The notes beneath the pieces were generated by a model that made no database searches, was not told the origin of the DNA, and saw only the letters and a program-made list of their open reading frames with translations. The position numbers and the translations under genes are program-made. A stretch of 44,426 nt of DNA, from the NCBI RefSeq assembly GCF_009761815.1, contig NZ_RWIN01000029.1:1-44426 (forward strand), in the 5' to 3' direction. Origin of the DNA: Pseudomonas sp. PB120. Its GTDB lineage: Bacteria > Pseudomonadota > Gammaproteobacteria > Pseudomonadales > Pseudomonadaceae. Shown in pieces: positions 8,000 through 17,870 of the stretch (positions are counted from its first letter, which is position 1; each line of letters begins with the position of its first letter).

Positions 8000-10057
8000 A
8001 TGATAAAAGCAAAAACAGGCAAGCCAGAAGGATCGCGCAGCCGCTCGCAGATCATCGTGCTGTTCATCGCGCTGATCGTCTTCATCATGCTGCTGTTCGC
8101 CAACTTCGCTTACCTCAACACCCAGGCCACGTACGATAAACAGTACATCGGTCACGCCGGTGAGCTGCGCGTGCTGTCTCAGCGCATTGCCAAAAACGCC
8201 ACCGAAGCGGCCGCCGGCAAGTCGGCGGCGTTCAAGCTGCTGAGCGATGCGCGCAACGACTTTGCCCAGCGTTGGGGTTACCTGAAAAAGGGCGACCCGG
8301 CCACCGGCCTGCCGCCAGCACCGTCCACCGTGCGCCCGGAAATGCGGGCCGTGCAGCTGGACTGGGAACGCCTGCTGAAAAACACCGATGCCATTCTCTC
8401 CAGCGAGCAGACCGTTCTGTCGCTGCATCAAGTCGCCGCGACGCTGGCCGAAACCGTGCCGCAATTGCAGGTCGAATACGAAAAAGTCGTCGAAATCCTT
8501 CTTCAGCGCGGCGCCCCTGCGGCTCAGGTCGCGATGGCCCAGCGTCAGTCGCTGTTGGCCGAGCGCATTCTGGGGGCGGTGAATACCGTGTTGTCGGGCG
8601 ATGAAAGTTCGCAACAGGCGGCCGACGCGTTCGGTCGCGACGCCGCGCGCTTTGGCCAGGTGCTCACGGGCATGCTTCAGGGCAATCCAGCGCTGAAAGT
8701 CAGCCAGGTCGAAGACCGCGATGCGCGGGCCCGTCTGACCGAGATTTCCGAACTGTTCGAATTCGTTTCGGGCTCGGTGGATGAAATCCTCGAAACGTCG
8801 CCTGAATTGTTCAAAGTCCGCGAGTCGGCTGGCAACATCTTCACGTTGTCGCAAACCCTGCTCGACGAAGCCTCGCACCTGGCCACCGGTTTCGAAAACC
8901 TCGCCGGCGGGCGTGACACCGACACCATCGGTGGCTATGTGCTGGGCTTGCTGGCGCTGACGTCGATCATCCTGATCGGTCTGGTCATGGTGCGCGAAAC
9001 CAATCGCCAGTTGCGCGAAACGGCCGAGAAGAACGAGCGTAACCAGAACGCGATCATGCGCCTGCTCGACGAGATCGAAGACCTGGCGGACGGCGACCTG
9101 ACGGTAACGGCCTCGGTAACCGAAGACTTCACCGGCACCATCGCCGATTCGATCAACTATTCCGTGGACCAGTTGCGCGACCTGGTGGCGACCATCAACC
9201 TCACGGCCGGCCAGGTGGCCGCTGCCGTCCAGGAAACCCAGGCCACCGCCATGCACCTGGCGCAGGCCTCGGAACATCAGGCGCAACAGATCAGCGAAGC
9301 GTCCACTGCGATCAACGACATGGCCCAGTCCATCGACCAGGTTTCGGCCAACGCCGCCGAATCCTCCGCCGTGGCCGAGCGCTCGGTGGAAATTGCCAAC
9401 AAGGGCAACGAGGTGGTGCACAACACCATCCACGGCATGGACAACATCCGCGAACAGATCCAGGACACCGCCAAGCGCATCAAGCGCCTGGGCGAGTCTT
9501 CCCAGGAAATCGGCGACATTGTCAGCCTGATCGATGACATTGCCGATCAGACCAACATCCTCGCGCTCAACGCGGCCATCCAGGCGTCCATGGCCGGTGA
9601 TGCCGGGCGCGGTTTTGCCGTCGTGGCCGACGAAGTCCAGCGCCTGGCCGAGCGCTCATCCGCCGCCACCCGGCAGATTGAAACCCTGGTCAGGGCGATC
9701 CAGACTGATACCAATGAAGCGGTGATCTCCATGGAGCAGACCACCACCGAAGTGGTGCGCGGTGCACGTCTGGCGCAAGATGCCGGGGTGGCCCTGGAAG
9801 AAATCGAAGGCGTATCGAAAACCCTGGCGGCATTGATCCAGAGCATTTCCAACGCCGCCCAGCAGCAGACGTCTTCGGCCGGTCAGATTTCCCTGACGAT
9901 GAACGTGATCCAGCAGATCACGTCGCAGACCTCATCCGGCTCCACCGCCACGGCCGAGAGCATCGGCAACCTGGCGAAAATGGCCAGTCAGCTGCGGCGC
10001 TCGGTGTCCGGCTTCACCTTGCCGCCGGCCAAGTCGCAGGCTGTGGATAACGCGTGA
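8000..10057 (+). CDS. pilJ: PilJ, methyl-accepting chemoreceptor of type IV pili
   Basis: This 685-residue inner-membrane receptor has a first membrane helix at about 17-39, a periplasmic PilJ-type sensor, and a second helix at about 311-332. A HAMP-like stretch and a cytoplasmic coiled-coil signalling domain follow. The hairpin tip lies at about 510-552 and includes [20 protein letters not shown] and [16 protein letters not shown]. In P. aeruginosa PilJ signals surface contact to ChpA. The ATG at 8000 is preferred over a TTG 21 bases upstream. Directly downstream is chpA; the usual pilK methyltransferase gene is absent. Confidence 0.96.
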   Translation: MIKAKTGKPEGSRSRSQIIVLFIALIVFIMLLFANFAYLNTQATYDKQYIGHAGELRVLSQRIAKNATEAAAGKSAAFKLLSDARNDFAQRWGYLKKGDPATGLPPAPSTVRPEMRAVQLDWERLLKNTDAILSSEQTVLSLHQVAATLAETVPQLQVEYEKVVEILLQRGAPAAQVAMAQRQSLLAERILGAVNTVLSGDESSQQAADAFGRDAARFGQVLTGMLQGNPALKVSQVEDRDARARLTEISELFEFVSGSVDEILETSPELFKVRESAGNIFTLSQTLLDEASHLATGFENLAGGRDTDTIGGYVLGLLALTSIILIGLVMVRETNRQLRETAEKNERNQNAIMRLLDEIEDLADGDLTVTASVTEDFTGTIADSINYSVDQLRDLVATINLTAGQVAAAVQETQATAMHLAQASEHQAQQISEASTAINDMAQSIDQVSANAAESSAVAERSVEIANKGNEVVHNTIHGMDNIREQIQDTAKRIKRLGESSQEIGDIVSLIDDIADQTNILALNAAIQASMAGDAGRGFAVVADEVQRLAERSSAATRQIETLVRAIQTDTNEAVISMEQTTTEVVRGARLAQDAGVALEEIEGVSKTLAALIQSISNAAQQQTSSAGQISLTMNVIQQITSQTSSGSTATAESIGNLAKMASQLRRSVSGFTLPPAKSQAVDNA

Positions 10058-10107
10058 ACCGCCTGCGGGCGCAAGGTTCTTGATTGCTGTGGGGATTTGG
10101 AGTGGTT

Positions 10108-13100
10108 ATGGGTGATCGGCACGACTATGTGGCCCTCGAATGGGTCAAGGGCGAGATTGCCGAAACGCTGAAGCAGGCTCATCACGCCATCGAAGGTCTG
10201 CTGGATGACCCGCAGGCGACGCACGCGTTGAGCGATTGCCTGGCGTGCATCCATCAGGTTCATGGCAGTTTGCAGATGGTCGAGTTCTACGGCGCGGCCC
10301 TGCTCGCCGAAGAGATGGAACAGCTGGTCGCCGCCTTGCAACAGAACCGCGTGAGTCATCGCGACGAGGCGCTTCATCTATTGTTGCAAGCCCTTGGGCA
10401 ACTGCCGATCTACCTGGACCGGGTGCAAGGCGCACGCCGGGATTTACCGCTGGTGGTGCTGCCGCTGATCAACGATTTGCGCAGCGCCCGTGGTGAAACC
10501 CTGTTATCGGAAACCAGCCTGTTCAGCCCGCAACTGCCGGAACTTCCACCGTTGGACGATGAGGCGCTGGCGCTGCTGGAGCCGGCGGATTTACCCGGTG
10601 TACTGCGCAAGTTGCGGCAGATGTTGCAAATGGCCCTGGTCGGTTTTCTGCGCGAACAGGCCAACGTCACCAATCTCGATTACCTGGCCAAGGTTTTCTC
10701 GCGCCTTGAAGGGCTTTGCGGTGCCGCGCCCCTGAGCCTGCTGTGGCAAGTCGCTTCGGCGCTGGTCGAAGGCATGCGCAATGGCTCAATTGCCAACAGT
10801 CCGGCACTACGCAGCCTGTTCAAGGACGCGGACAAAGAACTCAAACGCCTGCTCGAGCAAGGTATCGCCGGCATCAATCAGTCGGCGCCGCCCGAACTAC
10901 TGAAAAGTTTGCTGTTTTACATTGCCAAGGCCGAACATCCCACCGGGCAGATGCTGACCATGAAAGATCGCTACGGACTGGACGACGCGTTGCCTGACAG
11001 CGCAATGGTCGACGAAGAACGCGCACGGCTGGCAGGCCCGGACCGTGATGCCATGCGCTCGGTACTGGCCGCGCTGTGCGAAGAACTGGTGCGGGTCAAA
11101 GAGCGCCTGGACCTGTTCGTGCGCAGCGACCGCCAGCACACCTCGGACCTCGACAGCCTGCTGGCGCCCTTGCGGCAAATCGCCGACACCCTGGCGGTGC
11201 TGGGTTTCGGCCAGCCGCGCAAAGTCATCATCGATCAATTGGCGGTGGTCCTGAGCCTTGCCCAAGGCCAACGCGAGCCCAACGATGCGATCCTGATGGA
11301 CGTCGCCGGTGCCTTGCTCTATGTCGAGGCGACGCTGGCCGGCATGGTTGGCACGGTGGAGCCGGAGAGCCAGGAAGACAGCCGCCTGCCCACCACCGAC
11401 CTGACCCAGATTCATCAAATCGTGATTCGCGAGGCGCGGATCTGCCTGCAACAGGCCAAGGACATGATCGTCGACTACATCGACGCCGATTGGGACCGCC
11501 AGCATTTGCTGCCATTGCCGGCACTGCTGACCCAGGTCCGTGGCGCGCTGGCGATGATTCCGCTGAGCCGTGCGGCGAGCCTGATCGAGACCTGCAACCA
11601 CTTCATTCGCGAGCATCTGCTGCTGGACACTGACCAGCCCGGCTGGCAGGAACTGGACAGTCTGGCCGACGTGATTACCAGCATCGAGTATTACCTGGAG
11701 CGCCTTAGCGACGACCCCGAAGCGCCTGGCGAAACGCTGCTTGATGTGGCCGAGAAGAGCCTGGCCTCGCTCGGGTTTTTCCCGAACGAAAAGCATGTGC
11801 CGATGCTTGAAGATGTACTCAGCCCGAGCGAAGCGCAGGTCATGCACGACCTTCAGGAACTGGACGATCCGGAAATCGTCCAGACCCTGGCTGATGTGTT
11901 GGCCAGCCCCGTGTCCGCACTCAACCCGCCGGCATTGAACACGCCGGGCAGCCTGTTGCCGCCGCCGTTGGGCGAGGAGCCGGTGGACGATGAGCTGCGG
12001 GAAGTCTTCCTCGAAGAAACCGACGAAGTCCTGGATATCCTGCGCGAATACCTGCCGCGCTGGTCGTCGAATCCCTCTGACAAATCCGCCCTGAGTGAAT
12101 TGCGCCGGGCCTTCCATACGCTCAAGGGCAGCGGCCGCATGGTGCGTGCGCTGGTGCTCGGAGAGTTGGCCTGGGCCGTGGAAAACCTGCTCAATCGGGT
12201 CCTTGAACACAGCATTGCCCCCGGGCCTGCGGTGCAGCAACTGTTGGCTGATACGCTTGATCTGTTGCCGGTGCTGGTGGCCGAATTCGCCGGCAATGCC
12301 CAGCGCCAGAGCAACGAAGTCGATCACTTGGCGGCCCGTGCGCATGCCCTCGCCAAGGGCGACACGCCGGCCAGCGATGAAGATACCCAGGACGTGGCGG
12401 CGCTCGACCCGCTACTGCTGGAGATCTTCCGCAAGGAAGCCGAGACCCATCTCGCCAGCCTCAACCGCTTCCTCGACCAGGCCGCCGAGCACGTTCCGCT
12501 GCAGGCCAGCGACGAGTTGCAGCGGGCATTGCACACGCTCAAGGGCAGCGCCTCGATGGCCGGCGTGTTGCCGATCGCCGAAATGGCGACGCCGCTGGAT
12601 CAGCTCGCCCGTGAGTACAAGGCGCACCTGCTGGCGCTGGACCTCGACGAAGTGGAGTTGCTGCTCGAAGCCGAAGGCTTGTTTCGCCTCGGCCTGCGAC
12701 AGCTCAAGACTGATCCGTTGGCGGAGATTCCCGGTGCCCGTGCGTTGATCGAGCGCACCAAGGCGTTGCTGGCCGAGCGACTGGAAACGCTCTTGAGCGC
12801 GCCGAACACCGGGCTGCGCATCAAGCGTGACCCGCAATTGATCAATAACTTCCTCGCCCAGGGTATGGACATTCTGCTGGACGCGGAAAGCCTGCTGCAG
12901 CGTTGGCAACAGCATCCCGGCGAGCGTCAGGAACTCAGCGCGCTGCTCGACGAATTGACCACCTTGGGCGAAGGCGCGCACCTGGCCGATTTGCACCCGG
13001 TGGACGAACTCTGCGAAGCCTTGCTCGACCTGTATGGCGCTGTGGAAGAAAGCAGCCTGGCGGTCAGCGAGGGCTTCTTTCATGAAGCGCAAAGTGCCCA

Positions 13101-16100
13101 CGAAGCGCTGATCAACATGCTCGACGAACTGGCCGCCGGCCAGGAAGTCAGCCCGCAACCGGAACGAGTCCGGGCCTTGCGCAGCTTGCTCGACGCCAGC
13201 CTCGACCCGTCCGCGATGGGCCTGATTCGCAGCGACGGCAGCCGCACGCTGAGCATCCGCGATCTGGCCGATGCCACCGCCGAACTTGAACGCACGCTCC
13301 CCCCTGTAGGAGCGAGCTTGCTCGCGATGGACGTCAACGATGACGCGCGCCCATTGGATAAACGCGGTGCCGGTGAGTCCATCGCCGGCAGGCCAGCTCC
13401 CACAAAAGAGCATGCCGTCGGGCTGGACGACGAAATCGTTTCAATCTTCCTCGAAGAAGCCGTGGATATCCTCGAAAGCGCCGGCCAGGCCTTGCACCGC
13501 TGGCTAACCGACCCGGAAAACGCCGCGCCATTGTCATCCCTGCAACGAGACCTGCACACCCTCAAGGGCGGCGCGCGGATGGCCGAGGTCGAACCGGTCG
13601 GTGATCTGGCCCATGAGCTGGAAAGCCTTTATGAAGGACTGGTCGACCGCCGTTACTGCCACAGCGTAGCGCTCGCGCAACTGCTGCAACGCAGCCATGA
13701 CCAGCTGGCGCTGTTCCTTGAACAGTTGCAAAACCACCAGCCTCTGGGGGATCCAGCCGAATTGATCGAGGCCATTCGCGCGTTTCGCCAAGGTAACGTC
13801 TGCTGTGTAGAAGTGGCCGAACCGGCGACCACCAACGACTCGCCAGGCCATGATCCAGAGTTGCTGGAGATCTTCCTCGAAGAAGGTTTCGACATCATCG
13901 AAAACTCGGGCGCGGCGTTGGTGCGCTGGCAGGACGAGCCTTCGAATCGTCAGGAAATGGAAACCCTGCTGCGCGACCTGCACACCCTCAAGGGCGGCGC
14001 GCGGATGGTCGAAATTGCGCCCATCGGCGACCTCGCCCATGAGCTGGAATTTCTCTACGAAGGCCTGTCGGCCGGGGTGTTGCAACCGACCCCCGCACTG
14101 TTCGCCTTGCTGCAAAGCAGCCACGACCGACTGGCACAGATGCTGGACGCGACCCGTGCCGGTCAGCCATTGCCACCGGCCGACCGCTTGATCGACACGA
14201 TAAGGGATTTCAGCCATCCGGCAGCGCTTCAAGCACCTGCACCCGCAGTTCTGCCGACGACTCCGAAGGCCGAAATCGCCGCGCCGCTGATCGACACCAG
14301 CGCCGACATGGTCAAGGTCTCGGCCGAACTGCTCGATGAACTGGTCAACCTGGCGGGCGAAACCTCGATCTTCCGTGGCCGGATCGAACAGCAAGTCAAC
14401 GATGCGCACGTAGCGCTGAGCGAGATGGAGACCACCATCGAGCGGATGCGCGACCAGTTGCGACGCCTCGATACCGAAACCCAGGGGCGCATTCTCAGCC
14501 GTCAGCAGGTCGACGCCGAACGCTCGGGCTACGAAGAATTCGATCCGCTGGAAATGGACCGTCACTCGCAGTTGCAGCAACTGTCGCGGGCATTGTTCGA
14601 GTCCGCCTCTGACTTGCTCGACCTCAAGGAAACCCTCGACCGCCGCAATCAGGACGCCGAAAACCTGCTGCAACAGCAGGGCCGCATCAACACCGAATTG
14701 CAGGAAGGCCTGATGCGCACGCGCATGGTGCCGTTCGAGCGCATGCTGCCGCGCTTGAAGCGCATCGTGCGCCAGGTCTCCAGTGAGCTGGGCAAAGACG
14801 TCGAGTTTGTCGTCGACAACGCCGAAGGCGAGATGGACCGCAACGTCCTCGAACGCATGGCCGCGCCGCTGGAGCACATGCTGCGCAACGCCGTCGACCA
14901 TGGCCTGGAATCGGCCGCCGTGCGAATCGCGGCCGGCAAACCGGCTCAAGGCCGGATCTCGCTCGACCTGTCCCGTGAGGGCGGCGACATCATCTTCGAC
15001 ATCCGCGACGACGGTGCCGGCGTGCCGTTGGAGGCCGTGCGGCGCAAGGCGATCAAGCGGGGCTTGCTCGACCCGCACAGCGATATCAGCGACCACGACG
15101 TGCTGCAATTCATCCTGCGTCCGGGCTTCTCCACGGCCGAAAAAATCACCCAGATTTCCGGGCGTGGCGTGGGCATGGACGTGGTGCATGAAGAGGTTCG
15201 GCAACTGGGCGGCACGATGAGCATCGACTCGGTGCCAGGGCAGGGCGTGCACTTCCGGATTCGCCTGCCATTCACCGTGTCGGTCAACCGGGCGCTGATG
15301 GTGCAGTGCGGCGAGGATCAGTATGCGATTCCGCTGAACACCATCGACGGCATCGTTCGCGTATTGCCGAACGAGCTCGAAGGGCATTACCGGCTCGATC
15401 CGCCAACTTACAAATACGCCGGGCAACATTACGAACTGTGCTACCTCGGCGAACTGCTGAAAACCGGCCCTCGCCCGAAACTGCTGGGCCAGAGCCTGCC
15501 GCTGCCGGTTTTGTTGGTGCAATGCAACGAGCGGCACATCGCGGTGCAGGTCGACTCCATGGCCGGCACGCGGGAGATCGTGGTCAAAAGCCTCGGGCCG
15601 CAATTCGCTTCGGTGCAGGGCTTGTCCGGGGCGACGATCCTGGGGGACGGGCGAGTGGTGCTGATTCTCGATCTGCTCGCGCCGATTCGCGCGATGCAGG
15701 CCCGCTTGCCGCAGCGCAGTGCGACGCCGGAGGTGGACGTTGAACCGCACAAGCCGTTGCTGGTGATGGTGGTCGACGACTCGGTGACGGTACGCAAGGT
15801 CACCAGCCGGTTGCTCGAACGCCACGGCATGAGCGTGCTGACCGCGAAGGATGGCGTCGACGCCATGTTGCTGCTCGAAGAACATAGGCCGGACGTGATG
15901 CTGCTGGACATCGAAATGCCGCGCATGGACGGCTTCGAAGTCGCCACCCAAGTGCGCAACGACGAACGTTTGCAGCACCTGCCGATCATCATGATCACCT
16001 CGCGCACCGGCCAGAAACACCGCGACCGCGCCATGGCCATCGGCGTCAACGACTACCTCGGCAAGCCGTACCAGGAATCGGTGCTGCTCGAAAGCATCGC

Positions 16101-16125
16101 CTTGTGGAGCAAAACCCATGCTTGA
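10108..16125 (+). CDS. chpA: ChpA, multi-Hpt hybrid histidine kinase of the Pil-Chp system
   Basis: ChpA is the CheA-like kinase that phosphorylates PilG and PilH. The 2005-residue protein starts with a long helical, FimL/Hpt-like region (1 to about 620). Four Hpt domains with HTLKG motifs follow, the phospho-histidines being H670, H809, H1150 and H1292. A dimerisation and ATPase domain includes the N box at N1594 (NAVDHGLES) and the G boxes DDGAGV and GRGVGMDVV. A CheW-like regulatory domain (about 1720-1865) and a receiver with D1934 in LLDIEMPRMDG complete it. The ATG at 10108 follows TTTGGAGTGGTT. It is shorter than my recollection of P. aeruginosa ChpA (about 2470). Residues 1066-1099 are encoded by a REP doublet. 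Confidence 0.95.
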   Translation: MGDRHDYVALEWVKGEIAETLKQAHHAIEGLLDDPQATHALSDCLACIHQVHGSLQMVEFYGAALLAEEMEQLVAALQQNRVSHRDEALHLLLQALGQLPIYLDRVQGARRDLPLVVLPLINDLRSARGETLLSETSLFSPQLPELPPLDDEALALLEPADLPGVLRKLRQMLQMALVGFLREQANVTNLDYLAKVFSRLEGLCGAAPLSLLWQVASALVEGMRNGSIANSPALRSLFKDADKELKRLLEQGIAGINQSAPPELLKSLLFYIAKAEHPTGQMLTMKDRYGLDDALPDSAMVDEERARLAGPDRDAMRSVLAALCEELVRVKERLDLFVRSDRQHTSDLDSLLAPLRQIADTLAVLGFGQPRKVIIDQLAVVLSLAQGQREPNDAILMDVAGALLYVEATLAGMVGTVEPESQEDSRLPTTDLTQIHQIVIREARICLQQAKDMIVDYIDADWDRQHLLPLPALLTQVRGALAMIPLSRAASLIETCNHFIREHLLLDTDQPGWQELDSLADVITSIEYYLERLSDDPEAPGETLLDVAEKSLASLGFFPNEKHVPMLEDVLSPSEAQVMHDLQELDDPEIVQTLADVLASPVSALNPPALNTPGSLLPPPLGEEPVDDELREVFLEETDEVLDILREYLPRWSSNPSDKSALSELRRAFHTLKGSGRMVRALVLGELAWAVENLLNRVLEHSIAPGPAVQQLLADTLDLLPVLVAEFAGNAQRQSNEVDHLAARAHALAKGDTPASDEDTQDVAALDPLLLEIFRKEAETHLASLNRFLDQAAEHVPLQASDELQRALHTLKGSASMAGVLPIAEMATPLDQLAREYKAHLLALDLDEVELLLEAEGLFRLGLRQLKTDPLAEIPGARALIERTKALLAERLETLLSAPNTGLRIKRDPQLINNFLAQGMDILLDAESLLQRWQQHPGERQELSALLDELTTLGEGAHLADLHPVDELCEALLDLYGAVEESSLAVSEGFFHEAQSAHEALINMLDELAAGQEVSPQPERVRALRSLLDASLDPSAMGLIRSDGSRTLSIRDLADATAELERTLPPVGASLLAMDVNDDARPLDKRGAGESIAGRPAPTKEHAVGLDDEIVSIFLEEAVDILESAGQALHRWLTDPENAAPLSSLQRDLHTLKGGARMAEVEPVGDLAHELESLYEGLVDRRYCHSVALAQLLQRSHDQLALFLEQLQNHQPLGDPAELIEAIRAFRQGNVCCVEVAEPATTNDSPGHDPELLEIFLEEGFDIIENSGAALVRWQDEPSNRQEMETLLRDLHTLKGGARMVEIAPIGDLAHELEFLYEGLSAGVLQPTPALFALLQSSHDRLAQMLDATRAGQPLPPADRLIDTIRDFSHPAALQAPAPAVLPTTPKAEIAAPLIDTSADMVKVSAELLDELVNLAGETSIFRGRIEQQVNDAHVALSEMETTIERMRDQLRRLDTETQGRILSRQQVDAERSGYEEFDPLEMDRHSQLQQLSRALFESASDLLDLKETLDRRNQDAENLLQQQGRINTELQEGLMRTRMVPFERMLPRLKRIVRQVSSELGKDVEFVVDNAEGEMDRNVLERMAAPLEHMLRNAVDHGLESAAVRIAAGKPAQGRISLDLSREGGDIIFDIRDDGAGVPLEAVRRKAIKRGLLDPHSDISDHDVLQFILRPGFSTAEKITQISGRGVGMDVVHEEVRQLGGTMSIDSVPGQGVHFRIRLPFTVSVNRALMVQCGEDQYAIPLNTIDGIVRVLPNELEGHYRLDPPTYKYAGQHYELCYLGELLKTGPRPKLLGQSLPLPVLLVQCNERHIAVQVDSMAGTREIVVKSLGPQFASVQGLSGATILGDGRVVLILDLLAPIRAMQARLPQRSATPEVDVEPHKPLLVMVVDDSVTVRKVTSRLLERHGMSVLTAKDGVDAMLLLEEHRPDVMLLDIEMPRMDGFEVATQVRNDERLQHLPIIMITSRTGQKHRDRAMAIGVNDYLGKPYQESVLLESIALWSKTHA
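13303..13404. repeat. REP doublet (REPIN) inside the chpA reading frame
   Basis: A class B arm, TGTAGGAGCGAGCTTGCTCG, starts at 13305, and an inverted class C-like arm, CCATCGCCGGCAGGCCAGCT, ends in CCCACA at 13404. The roughly 100-bp unit is read through in frame. It encodes CCTGTAGGAGCG as PVGA, then SLLAM, and near the end SIAGRPAPTK. It falls in the linker between the second and third HTLKG Hpt domains. Confidence 0.93.
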
Positions 16126-16573
16126 ACACCGCACCAGCAACCTCACCGGCCTGCTGCTGCCCTTGGCTGACCGCCATTTGATCCTGCCCAACGTCGCGGT
16201 CGCGGAGCTGATCGACTACCAGCCTGCGGCATTCGATCTTGATACGCCGCCGTGGTACCTGGGCCGGGTGAGCTGGCGGGAGCGGCAGATTCCGTTGCTC
16301 AGTTTCGAGTCGGCGTGTGGCGACAAAATCGTCATCGGCGAGCGGGCACGGATTGTGATTCTCAACGCCCTGGGCGGGCGGCCTGAGCTGAAGTTTATTG
16401 CGTTGCTGGTGCAGGGGATTCCGAGGTCTTACAAGCTCGACAGCCAGTTGAGCTATGTGGACGTGCCGTTGTGTGCGCTGGAACAGGCGGCGGTGCAGGT
16501 GGGGGATCAGGTGGCCAAGGTGCCGGACTTGTTGGCGCTGGAAGAACTGCTTGTGGATGCTGGGTTGTTCTGA
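16118..16573 (+). CDS. chpC: ChpC, CheW-like adaptor
   Basis: The 151-residue CheW-fold protein starts MLEHRTSNLTGLLLPLADRH and contains WYLGRVSWRERQIPLLSFE, the CheW core. In P. aeruginosa ChpC is a second adaptor that may link additional receptors to ChpA. Its ATG lies eight bases inside the end of chpA, implying coupled translation. The methylesterase gene chpB, which stands between chpA and chpC in P. aeruginosa, is missing. It is the last recognisable gene of the cluster; a REP remnant follows. Confidence 0.92.
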   Translation: MLEHRTSNLTGLLLPLADRHLILPNVAVAELIDYQPAAFDLDTPPWYLGRVSWRERQIPLLSFESACGDKIVIGERARIVILNALGGRPELKFIALLVQGIPRSYKLDSQLSYVDVPLCALEQAAVQVGDQVAKVPDLLALEELLVDAGLF

Positions 16574-16604
16574 CTGCTTACATTGCATCGAGGTGCACAC
16601 AACC

Positions 16605-16627
16605 CCCTGTGGGAGCGAGCCTGCTCC
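16605..16627 (+). repeat. Solitary REP half (class B remnant)
   Basis: CTGTGGGAGCGAGCCTGCTC is the left arm of a class B doublet. The sequence after it decays without an inverted partner. It marks the boundary between the pil/chp cluster and the accessory block. Confidence 0.7.
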
Positions 16628-16701
16628 GGGCGGCGTTCCGACGATGGCGTCGGCACTGTTGCCGGGGTTTTCCAGCCATCTGGCACTGCTACTGTGTCCA
16701 C

Positions 16702-16717
16702 CTATCAGTTCTGATAG
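16702..16717. promoter_or_regulatory. Perfect palindrome upstream of the Rhs gene
   Basis: CTATCAG-TT-CTGATAG is a perfect 7-2-7 inverted repeat that ends 67 bases before the Rhs gene ATG. It is placed where an operator or promoter-associated site would be. No regulator is known to me for it. Confidence 0.5.
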
Positions 16718-16784
16718 TAGACAACCATCGCAAAAACTCCGAATGTGAATCCCCTTGAACATAGGGCTCTCAGGAGTTAAAACA

Positions 16785-17864
16785 ATGTCTTCTATACCTG
16801 CAACGGCATTCTGCAAATATCACTATGATCCCCTGGATCGTCTGATCGGCTTGAAAACGCCCGAGCAGGTTCAATCCCAGCGTTTTTACTGCAAAAATCG
16901 GTTAGCCACGGAAACTCAGGGGCTATTGCAGTGCTCGATCATGCAGAACGGCGATCAGTTGTTGGCGCAACAAAAACAACAGTTGGGCACTGCTGTGGAA
17001 ACCGAGTTGTTGGCTACTGATGTGCAGCGGTCGGTGTTGCAAAGCGTAGGCCAGCGACCTGAAGCTCCGATGGGTTATTCACCTTATGGCCATCGTCCCG
17101 CAGAAAGCGGACTCACAAGTTTGCTGGGTTTTAACGGCGAACGGCGGGATGCAGTGACAGGGCATTATTTGTTGGGAAATGGGTATCGGGCGTTTAATCC
17201 GATGTTAATGCGTTTTAATAGTCCAGACAGTTTGAGTCCATTTGGCAAAGGTGGGATCAATACTTATGTGTATTGCTTGGGAGACCCGGTTAACAGGCTT
17301 GATAAAACGGGAGGTTTCTCGAGTCCATGGATTAAAATGGCAACGCCGGCATATATACGTATGAGATATTCACGCCTTGAACATACTCCTTGGTACGAAT
17401 GGAATACCAGAGATATTGAGCTGACCAAACACTTTGGCAAAGTCCCGTTTGGTGAGTTACTACTTCGAAGGAAGACTGATACTCTTCGTTCGATCAGGTT
17501 TCCAAGGGGGTTGTCGTCGAATGTGCAGTTAGGGAAAGCCATTCCAAAAGCCGGTGAATCCTTACAAGCAATGGCTTGGAATAAATTTGAAGTGGGTTCT
17601 TTGGCGGATGTAGACCTTAACGTAAATGTGCATCCGGATTATAGCCATTTAAAAGTTAAGAGCCTTGCTCCGATTTACAAGGAAGGAAGTATGTTGGTTG
17701 GCGATACAATCAAACATCGTAATGTTATGGAGGATTTAAGGCAATCTTTCGCAGTTGCGTCAAGGAATGGGAGTTTTCGCCCGAGACCTTCGACTGTCGG
17801 AGTGTTTTCAAGTTCGCGCATTCGAAATCCTGAAGTTTTTCAATCCTGGGCTGAGCAGGACTGA
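16785..17864 (+). CDS. Short Rhs-core protein with variable C-terminal domain (putative polymorphic toxin)
   Basis: The 359-residue protein starts at ATG 16785 after CAGGAG. Residues 11-110 hold degenerate YD-repeat sequence (YHYDPLDRL, YSPYGHR). Residues 115-176 are the Rhs core signature: LLGFNGERRDAVTGHYLLGN, then GYRAF, and a final DPVNRLDKTG. The motif that usually reads DPxG is DKTG here. Residues 177-359 are a basic domain I do not recognise; in Rhs families this position holds the toxin. It lacks a signal peptide, a PAAR or VgrG domain, and the large Rhs shell. No immunity gene follows on the same strand. Base composition is visibly AT-richer than that of the neighbours, suggesting transfer. 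The core is firm; toxicity is inference. Confidence 0.85.
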   Translation: MSSIPATAFCKYHYDPLDRLIGLKTPEQVQSQRFYCKNRLATETQGLLQCSIMQNGDQLLAQQKQQLGTAVETELLATDVQRSVLQSVGQRPEAPMGYSPYGHRPAESGLTSLLGFNGERRDAVTGHYLLGNGYRAFNPMLMRFNSPDSLSPFGKGGINTYVYCLGDPVNRLDKTGGFSSPWIKMATPAYIRMRYSRLEHTPWYEWNTRDIELTKHFGKVPFGELLLRRKTDTLRSIRFPRGLSSNVQLGKAIPKAGESLQAMAWNKFEVGSLADVDLNVNVHPDYSHLKVKSLAPIYKEGSMLVGDTIKHRNVMEDLRQSFAVASRNGSFRPRPSTVGVFSSSRIRNPEVFQSWAEQD

Positions 17865-17870
17865 GAGTGT

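Noticed and set aside
13303..13404. Frameshift or pseudogene call for chpA because of the REP insertion.
   Set aside because: The reading frame continues intact through the element and all downstream kinase and receiver motifs are present.
13534..16191. 885-codon open frame antisense to chpA.
   Set aside because: It is a shadow of the codon bias of chpA, with low-complexity composition and no start signal.
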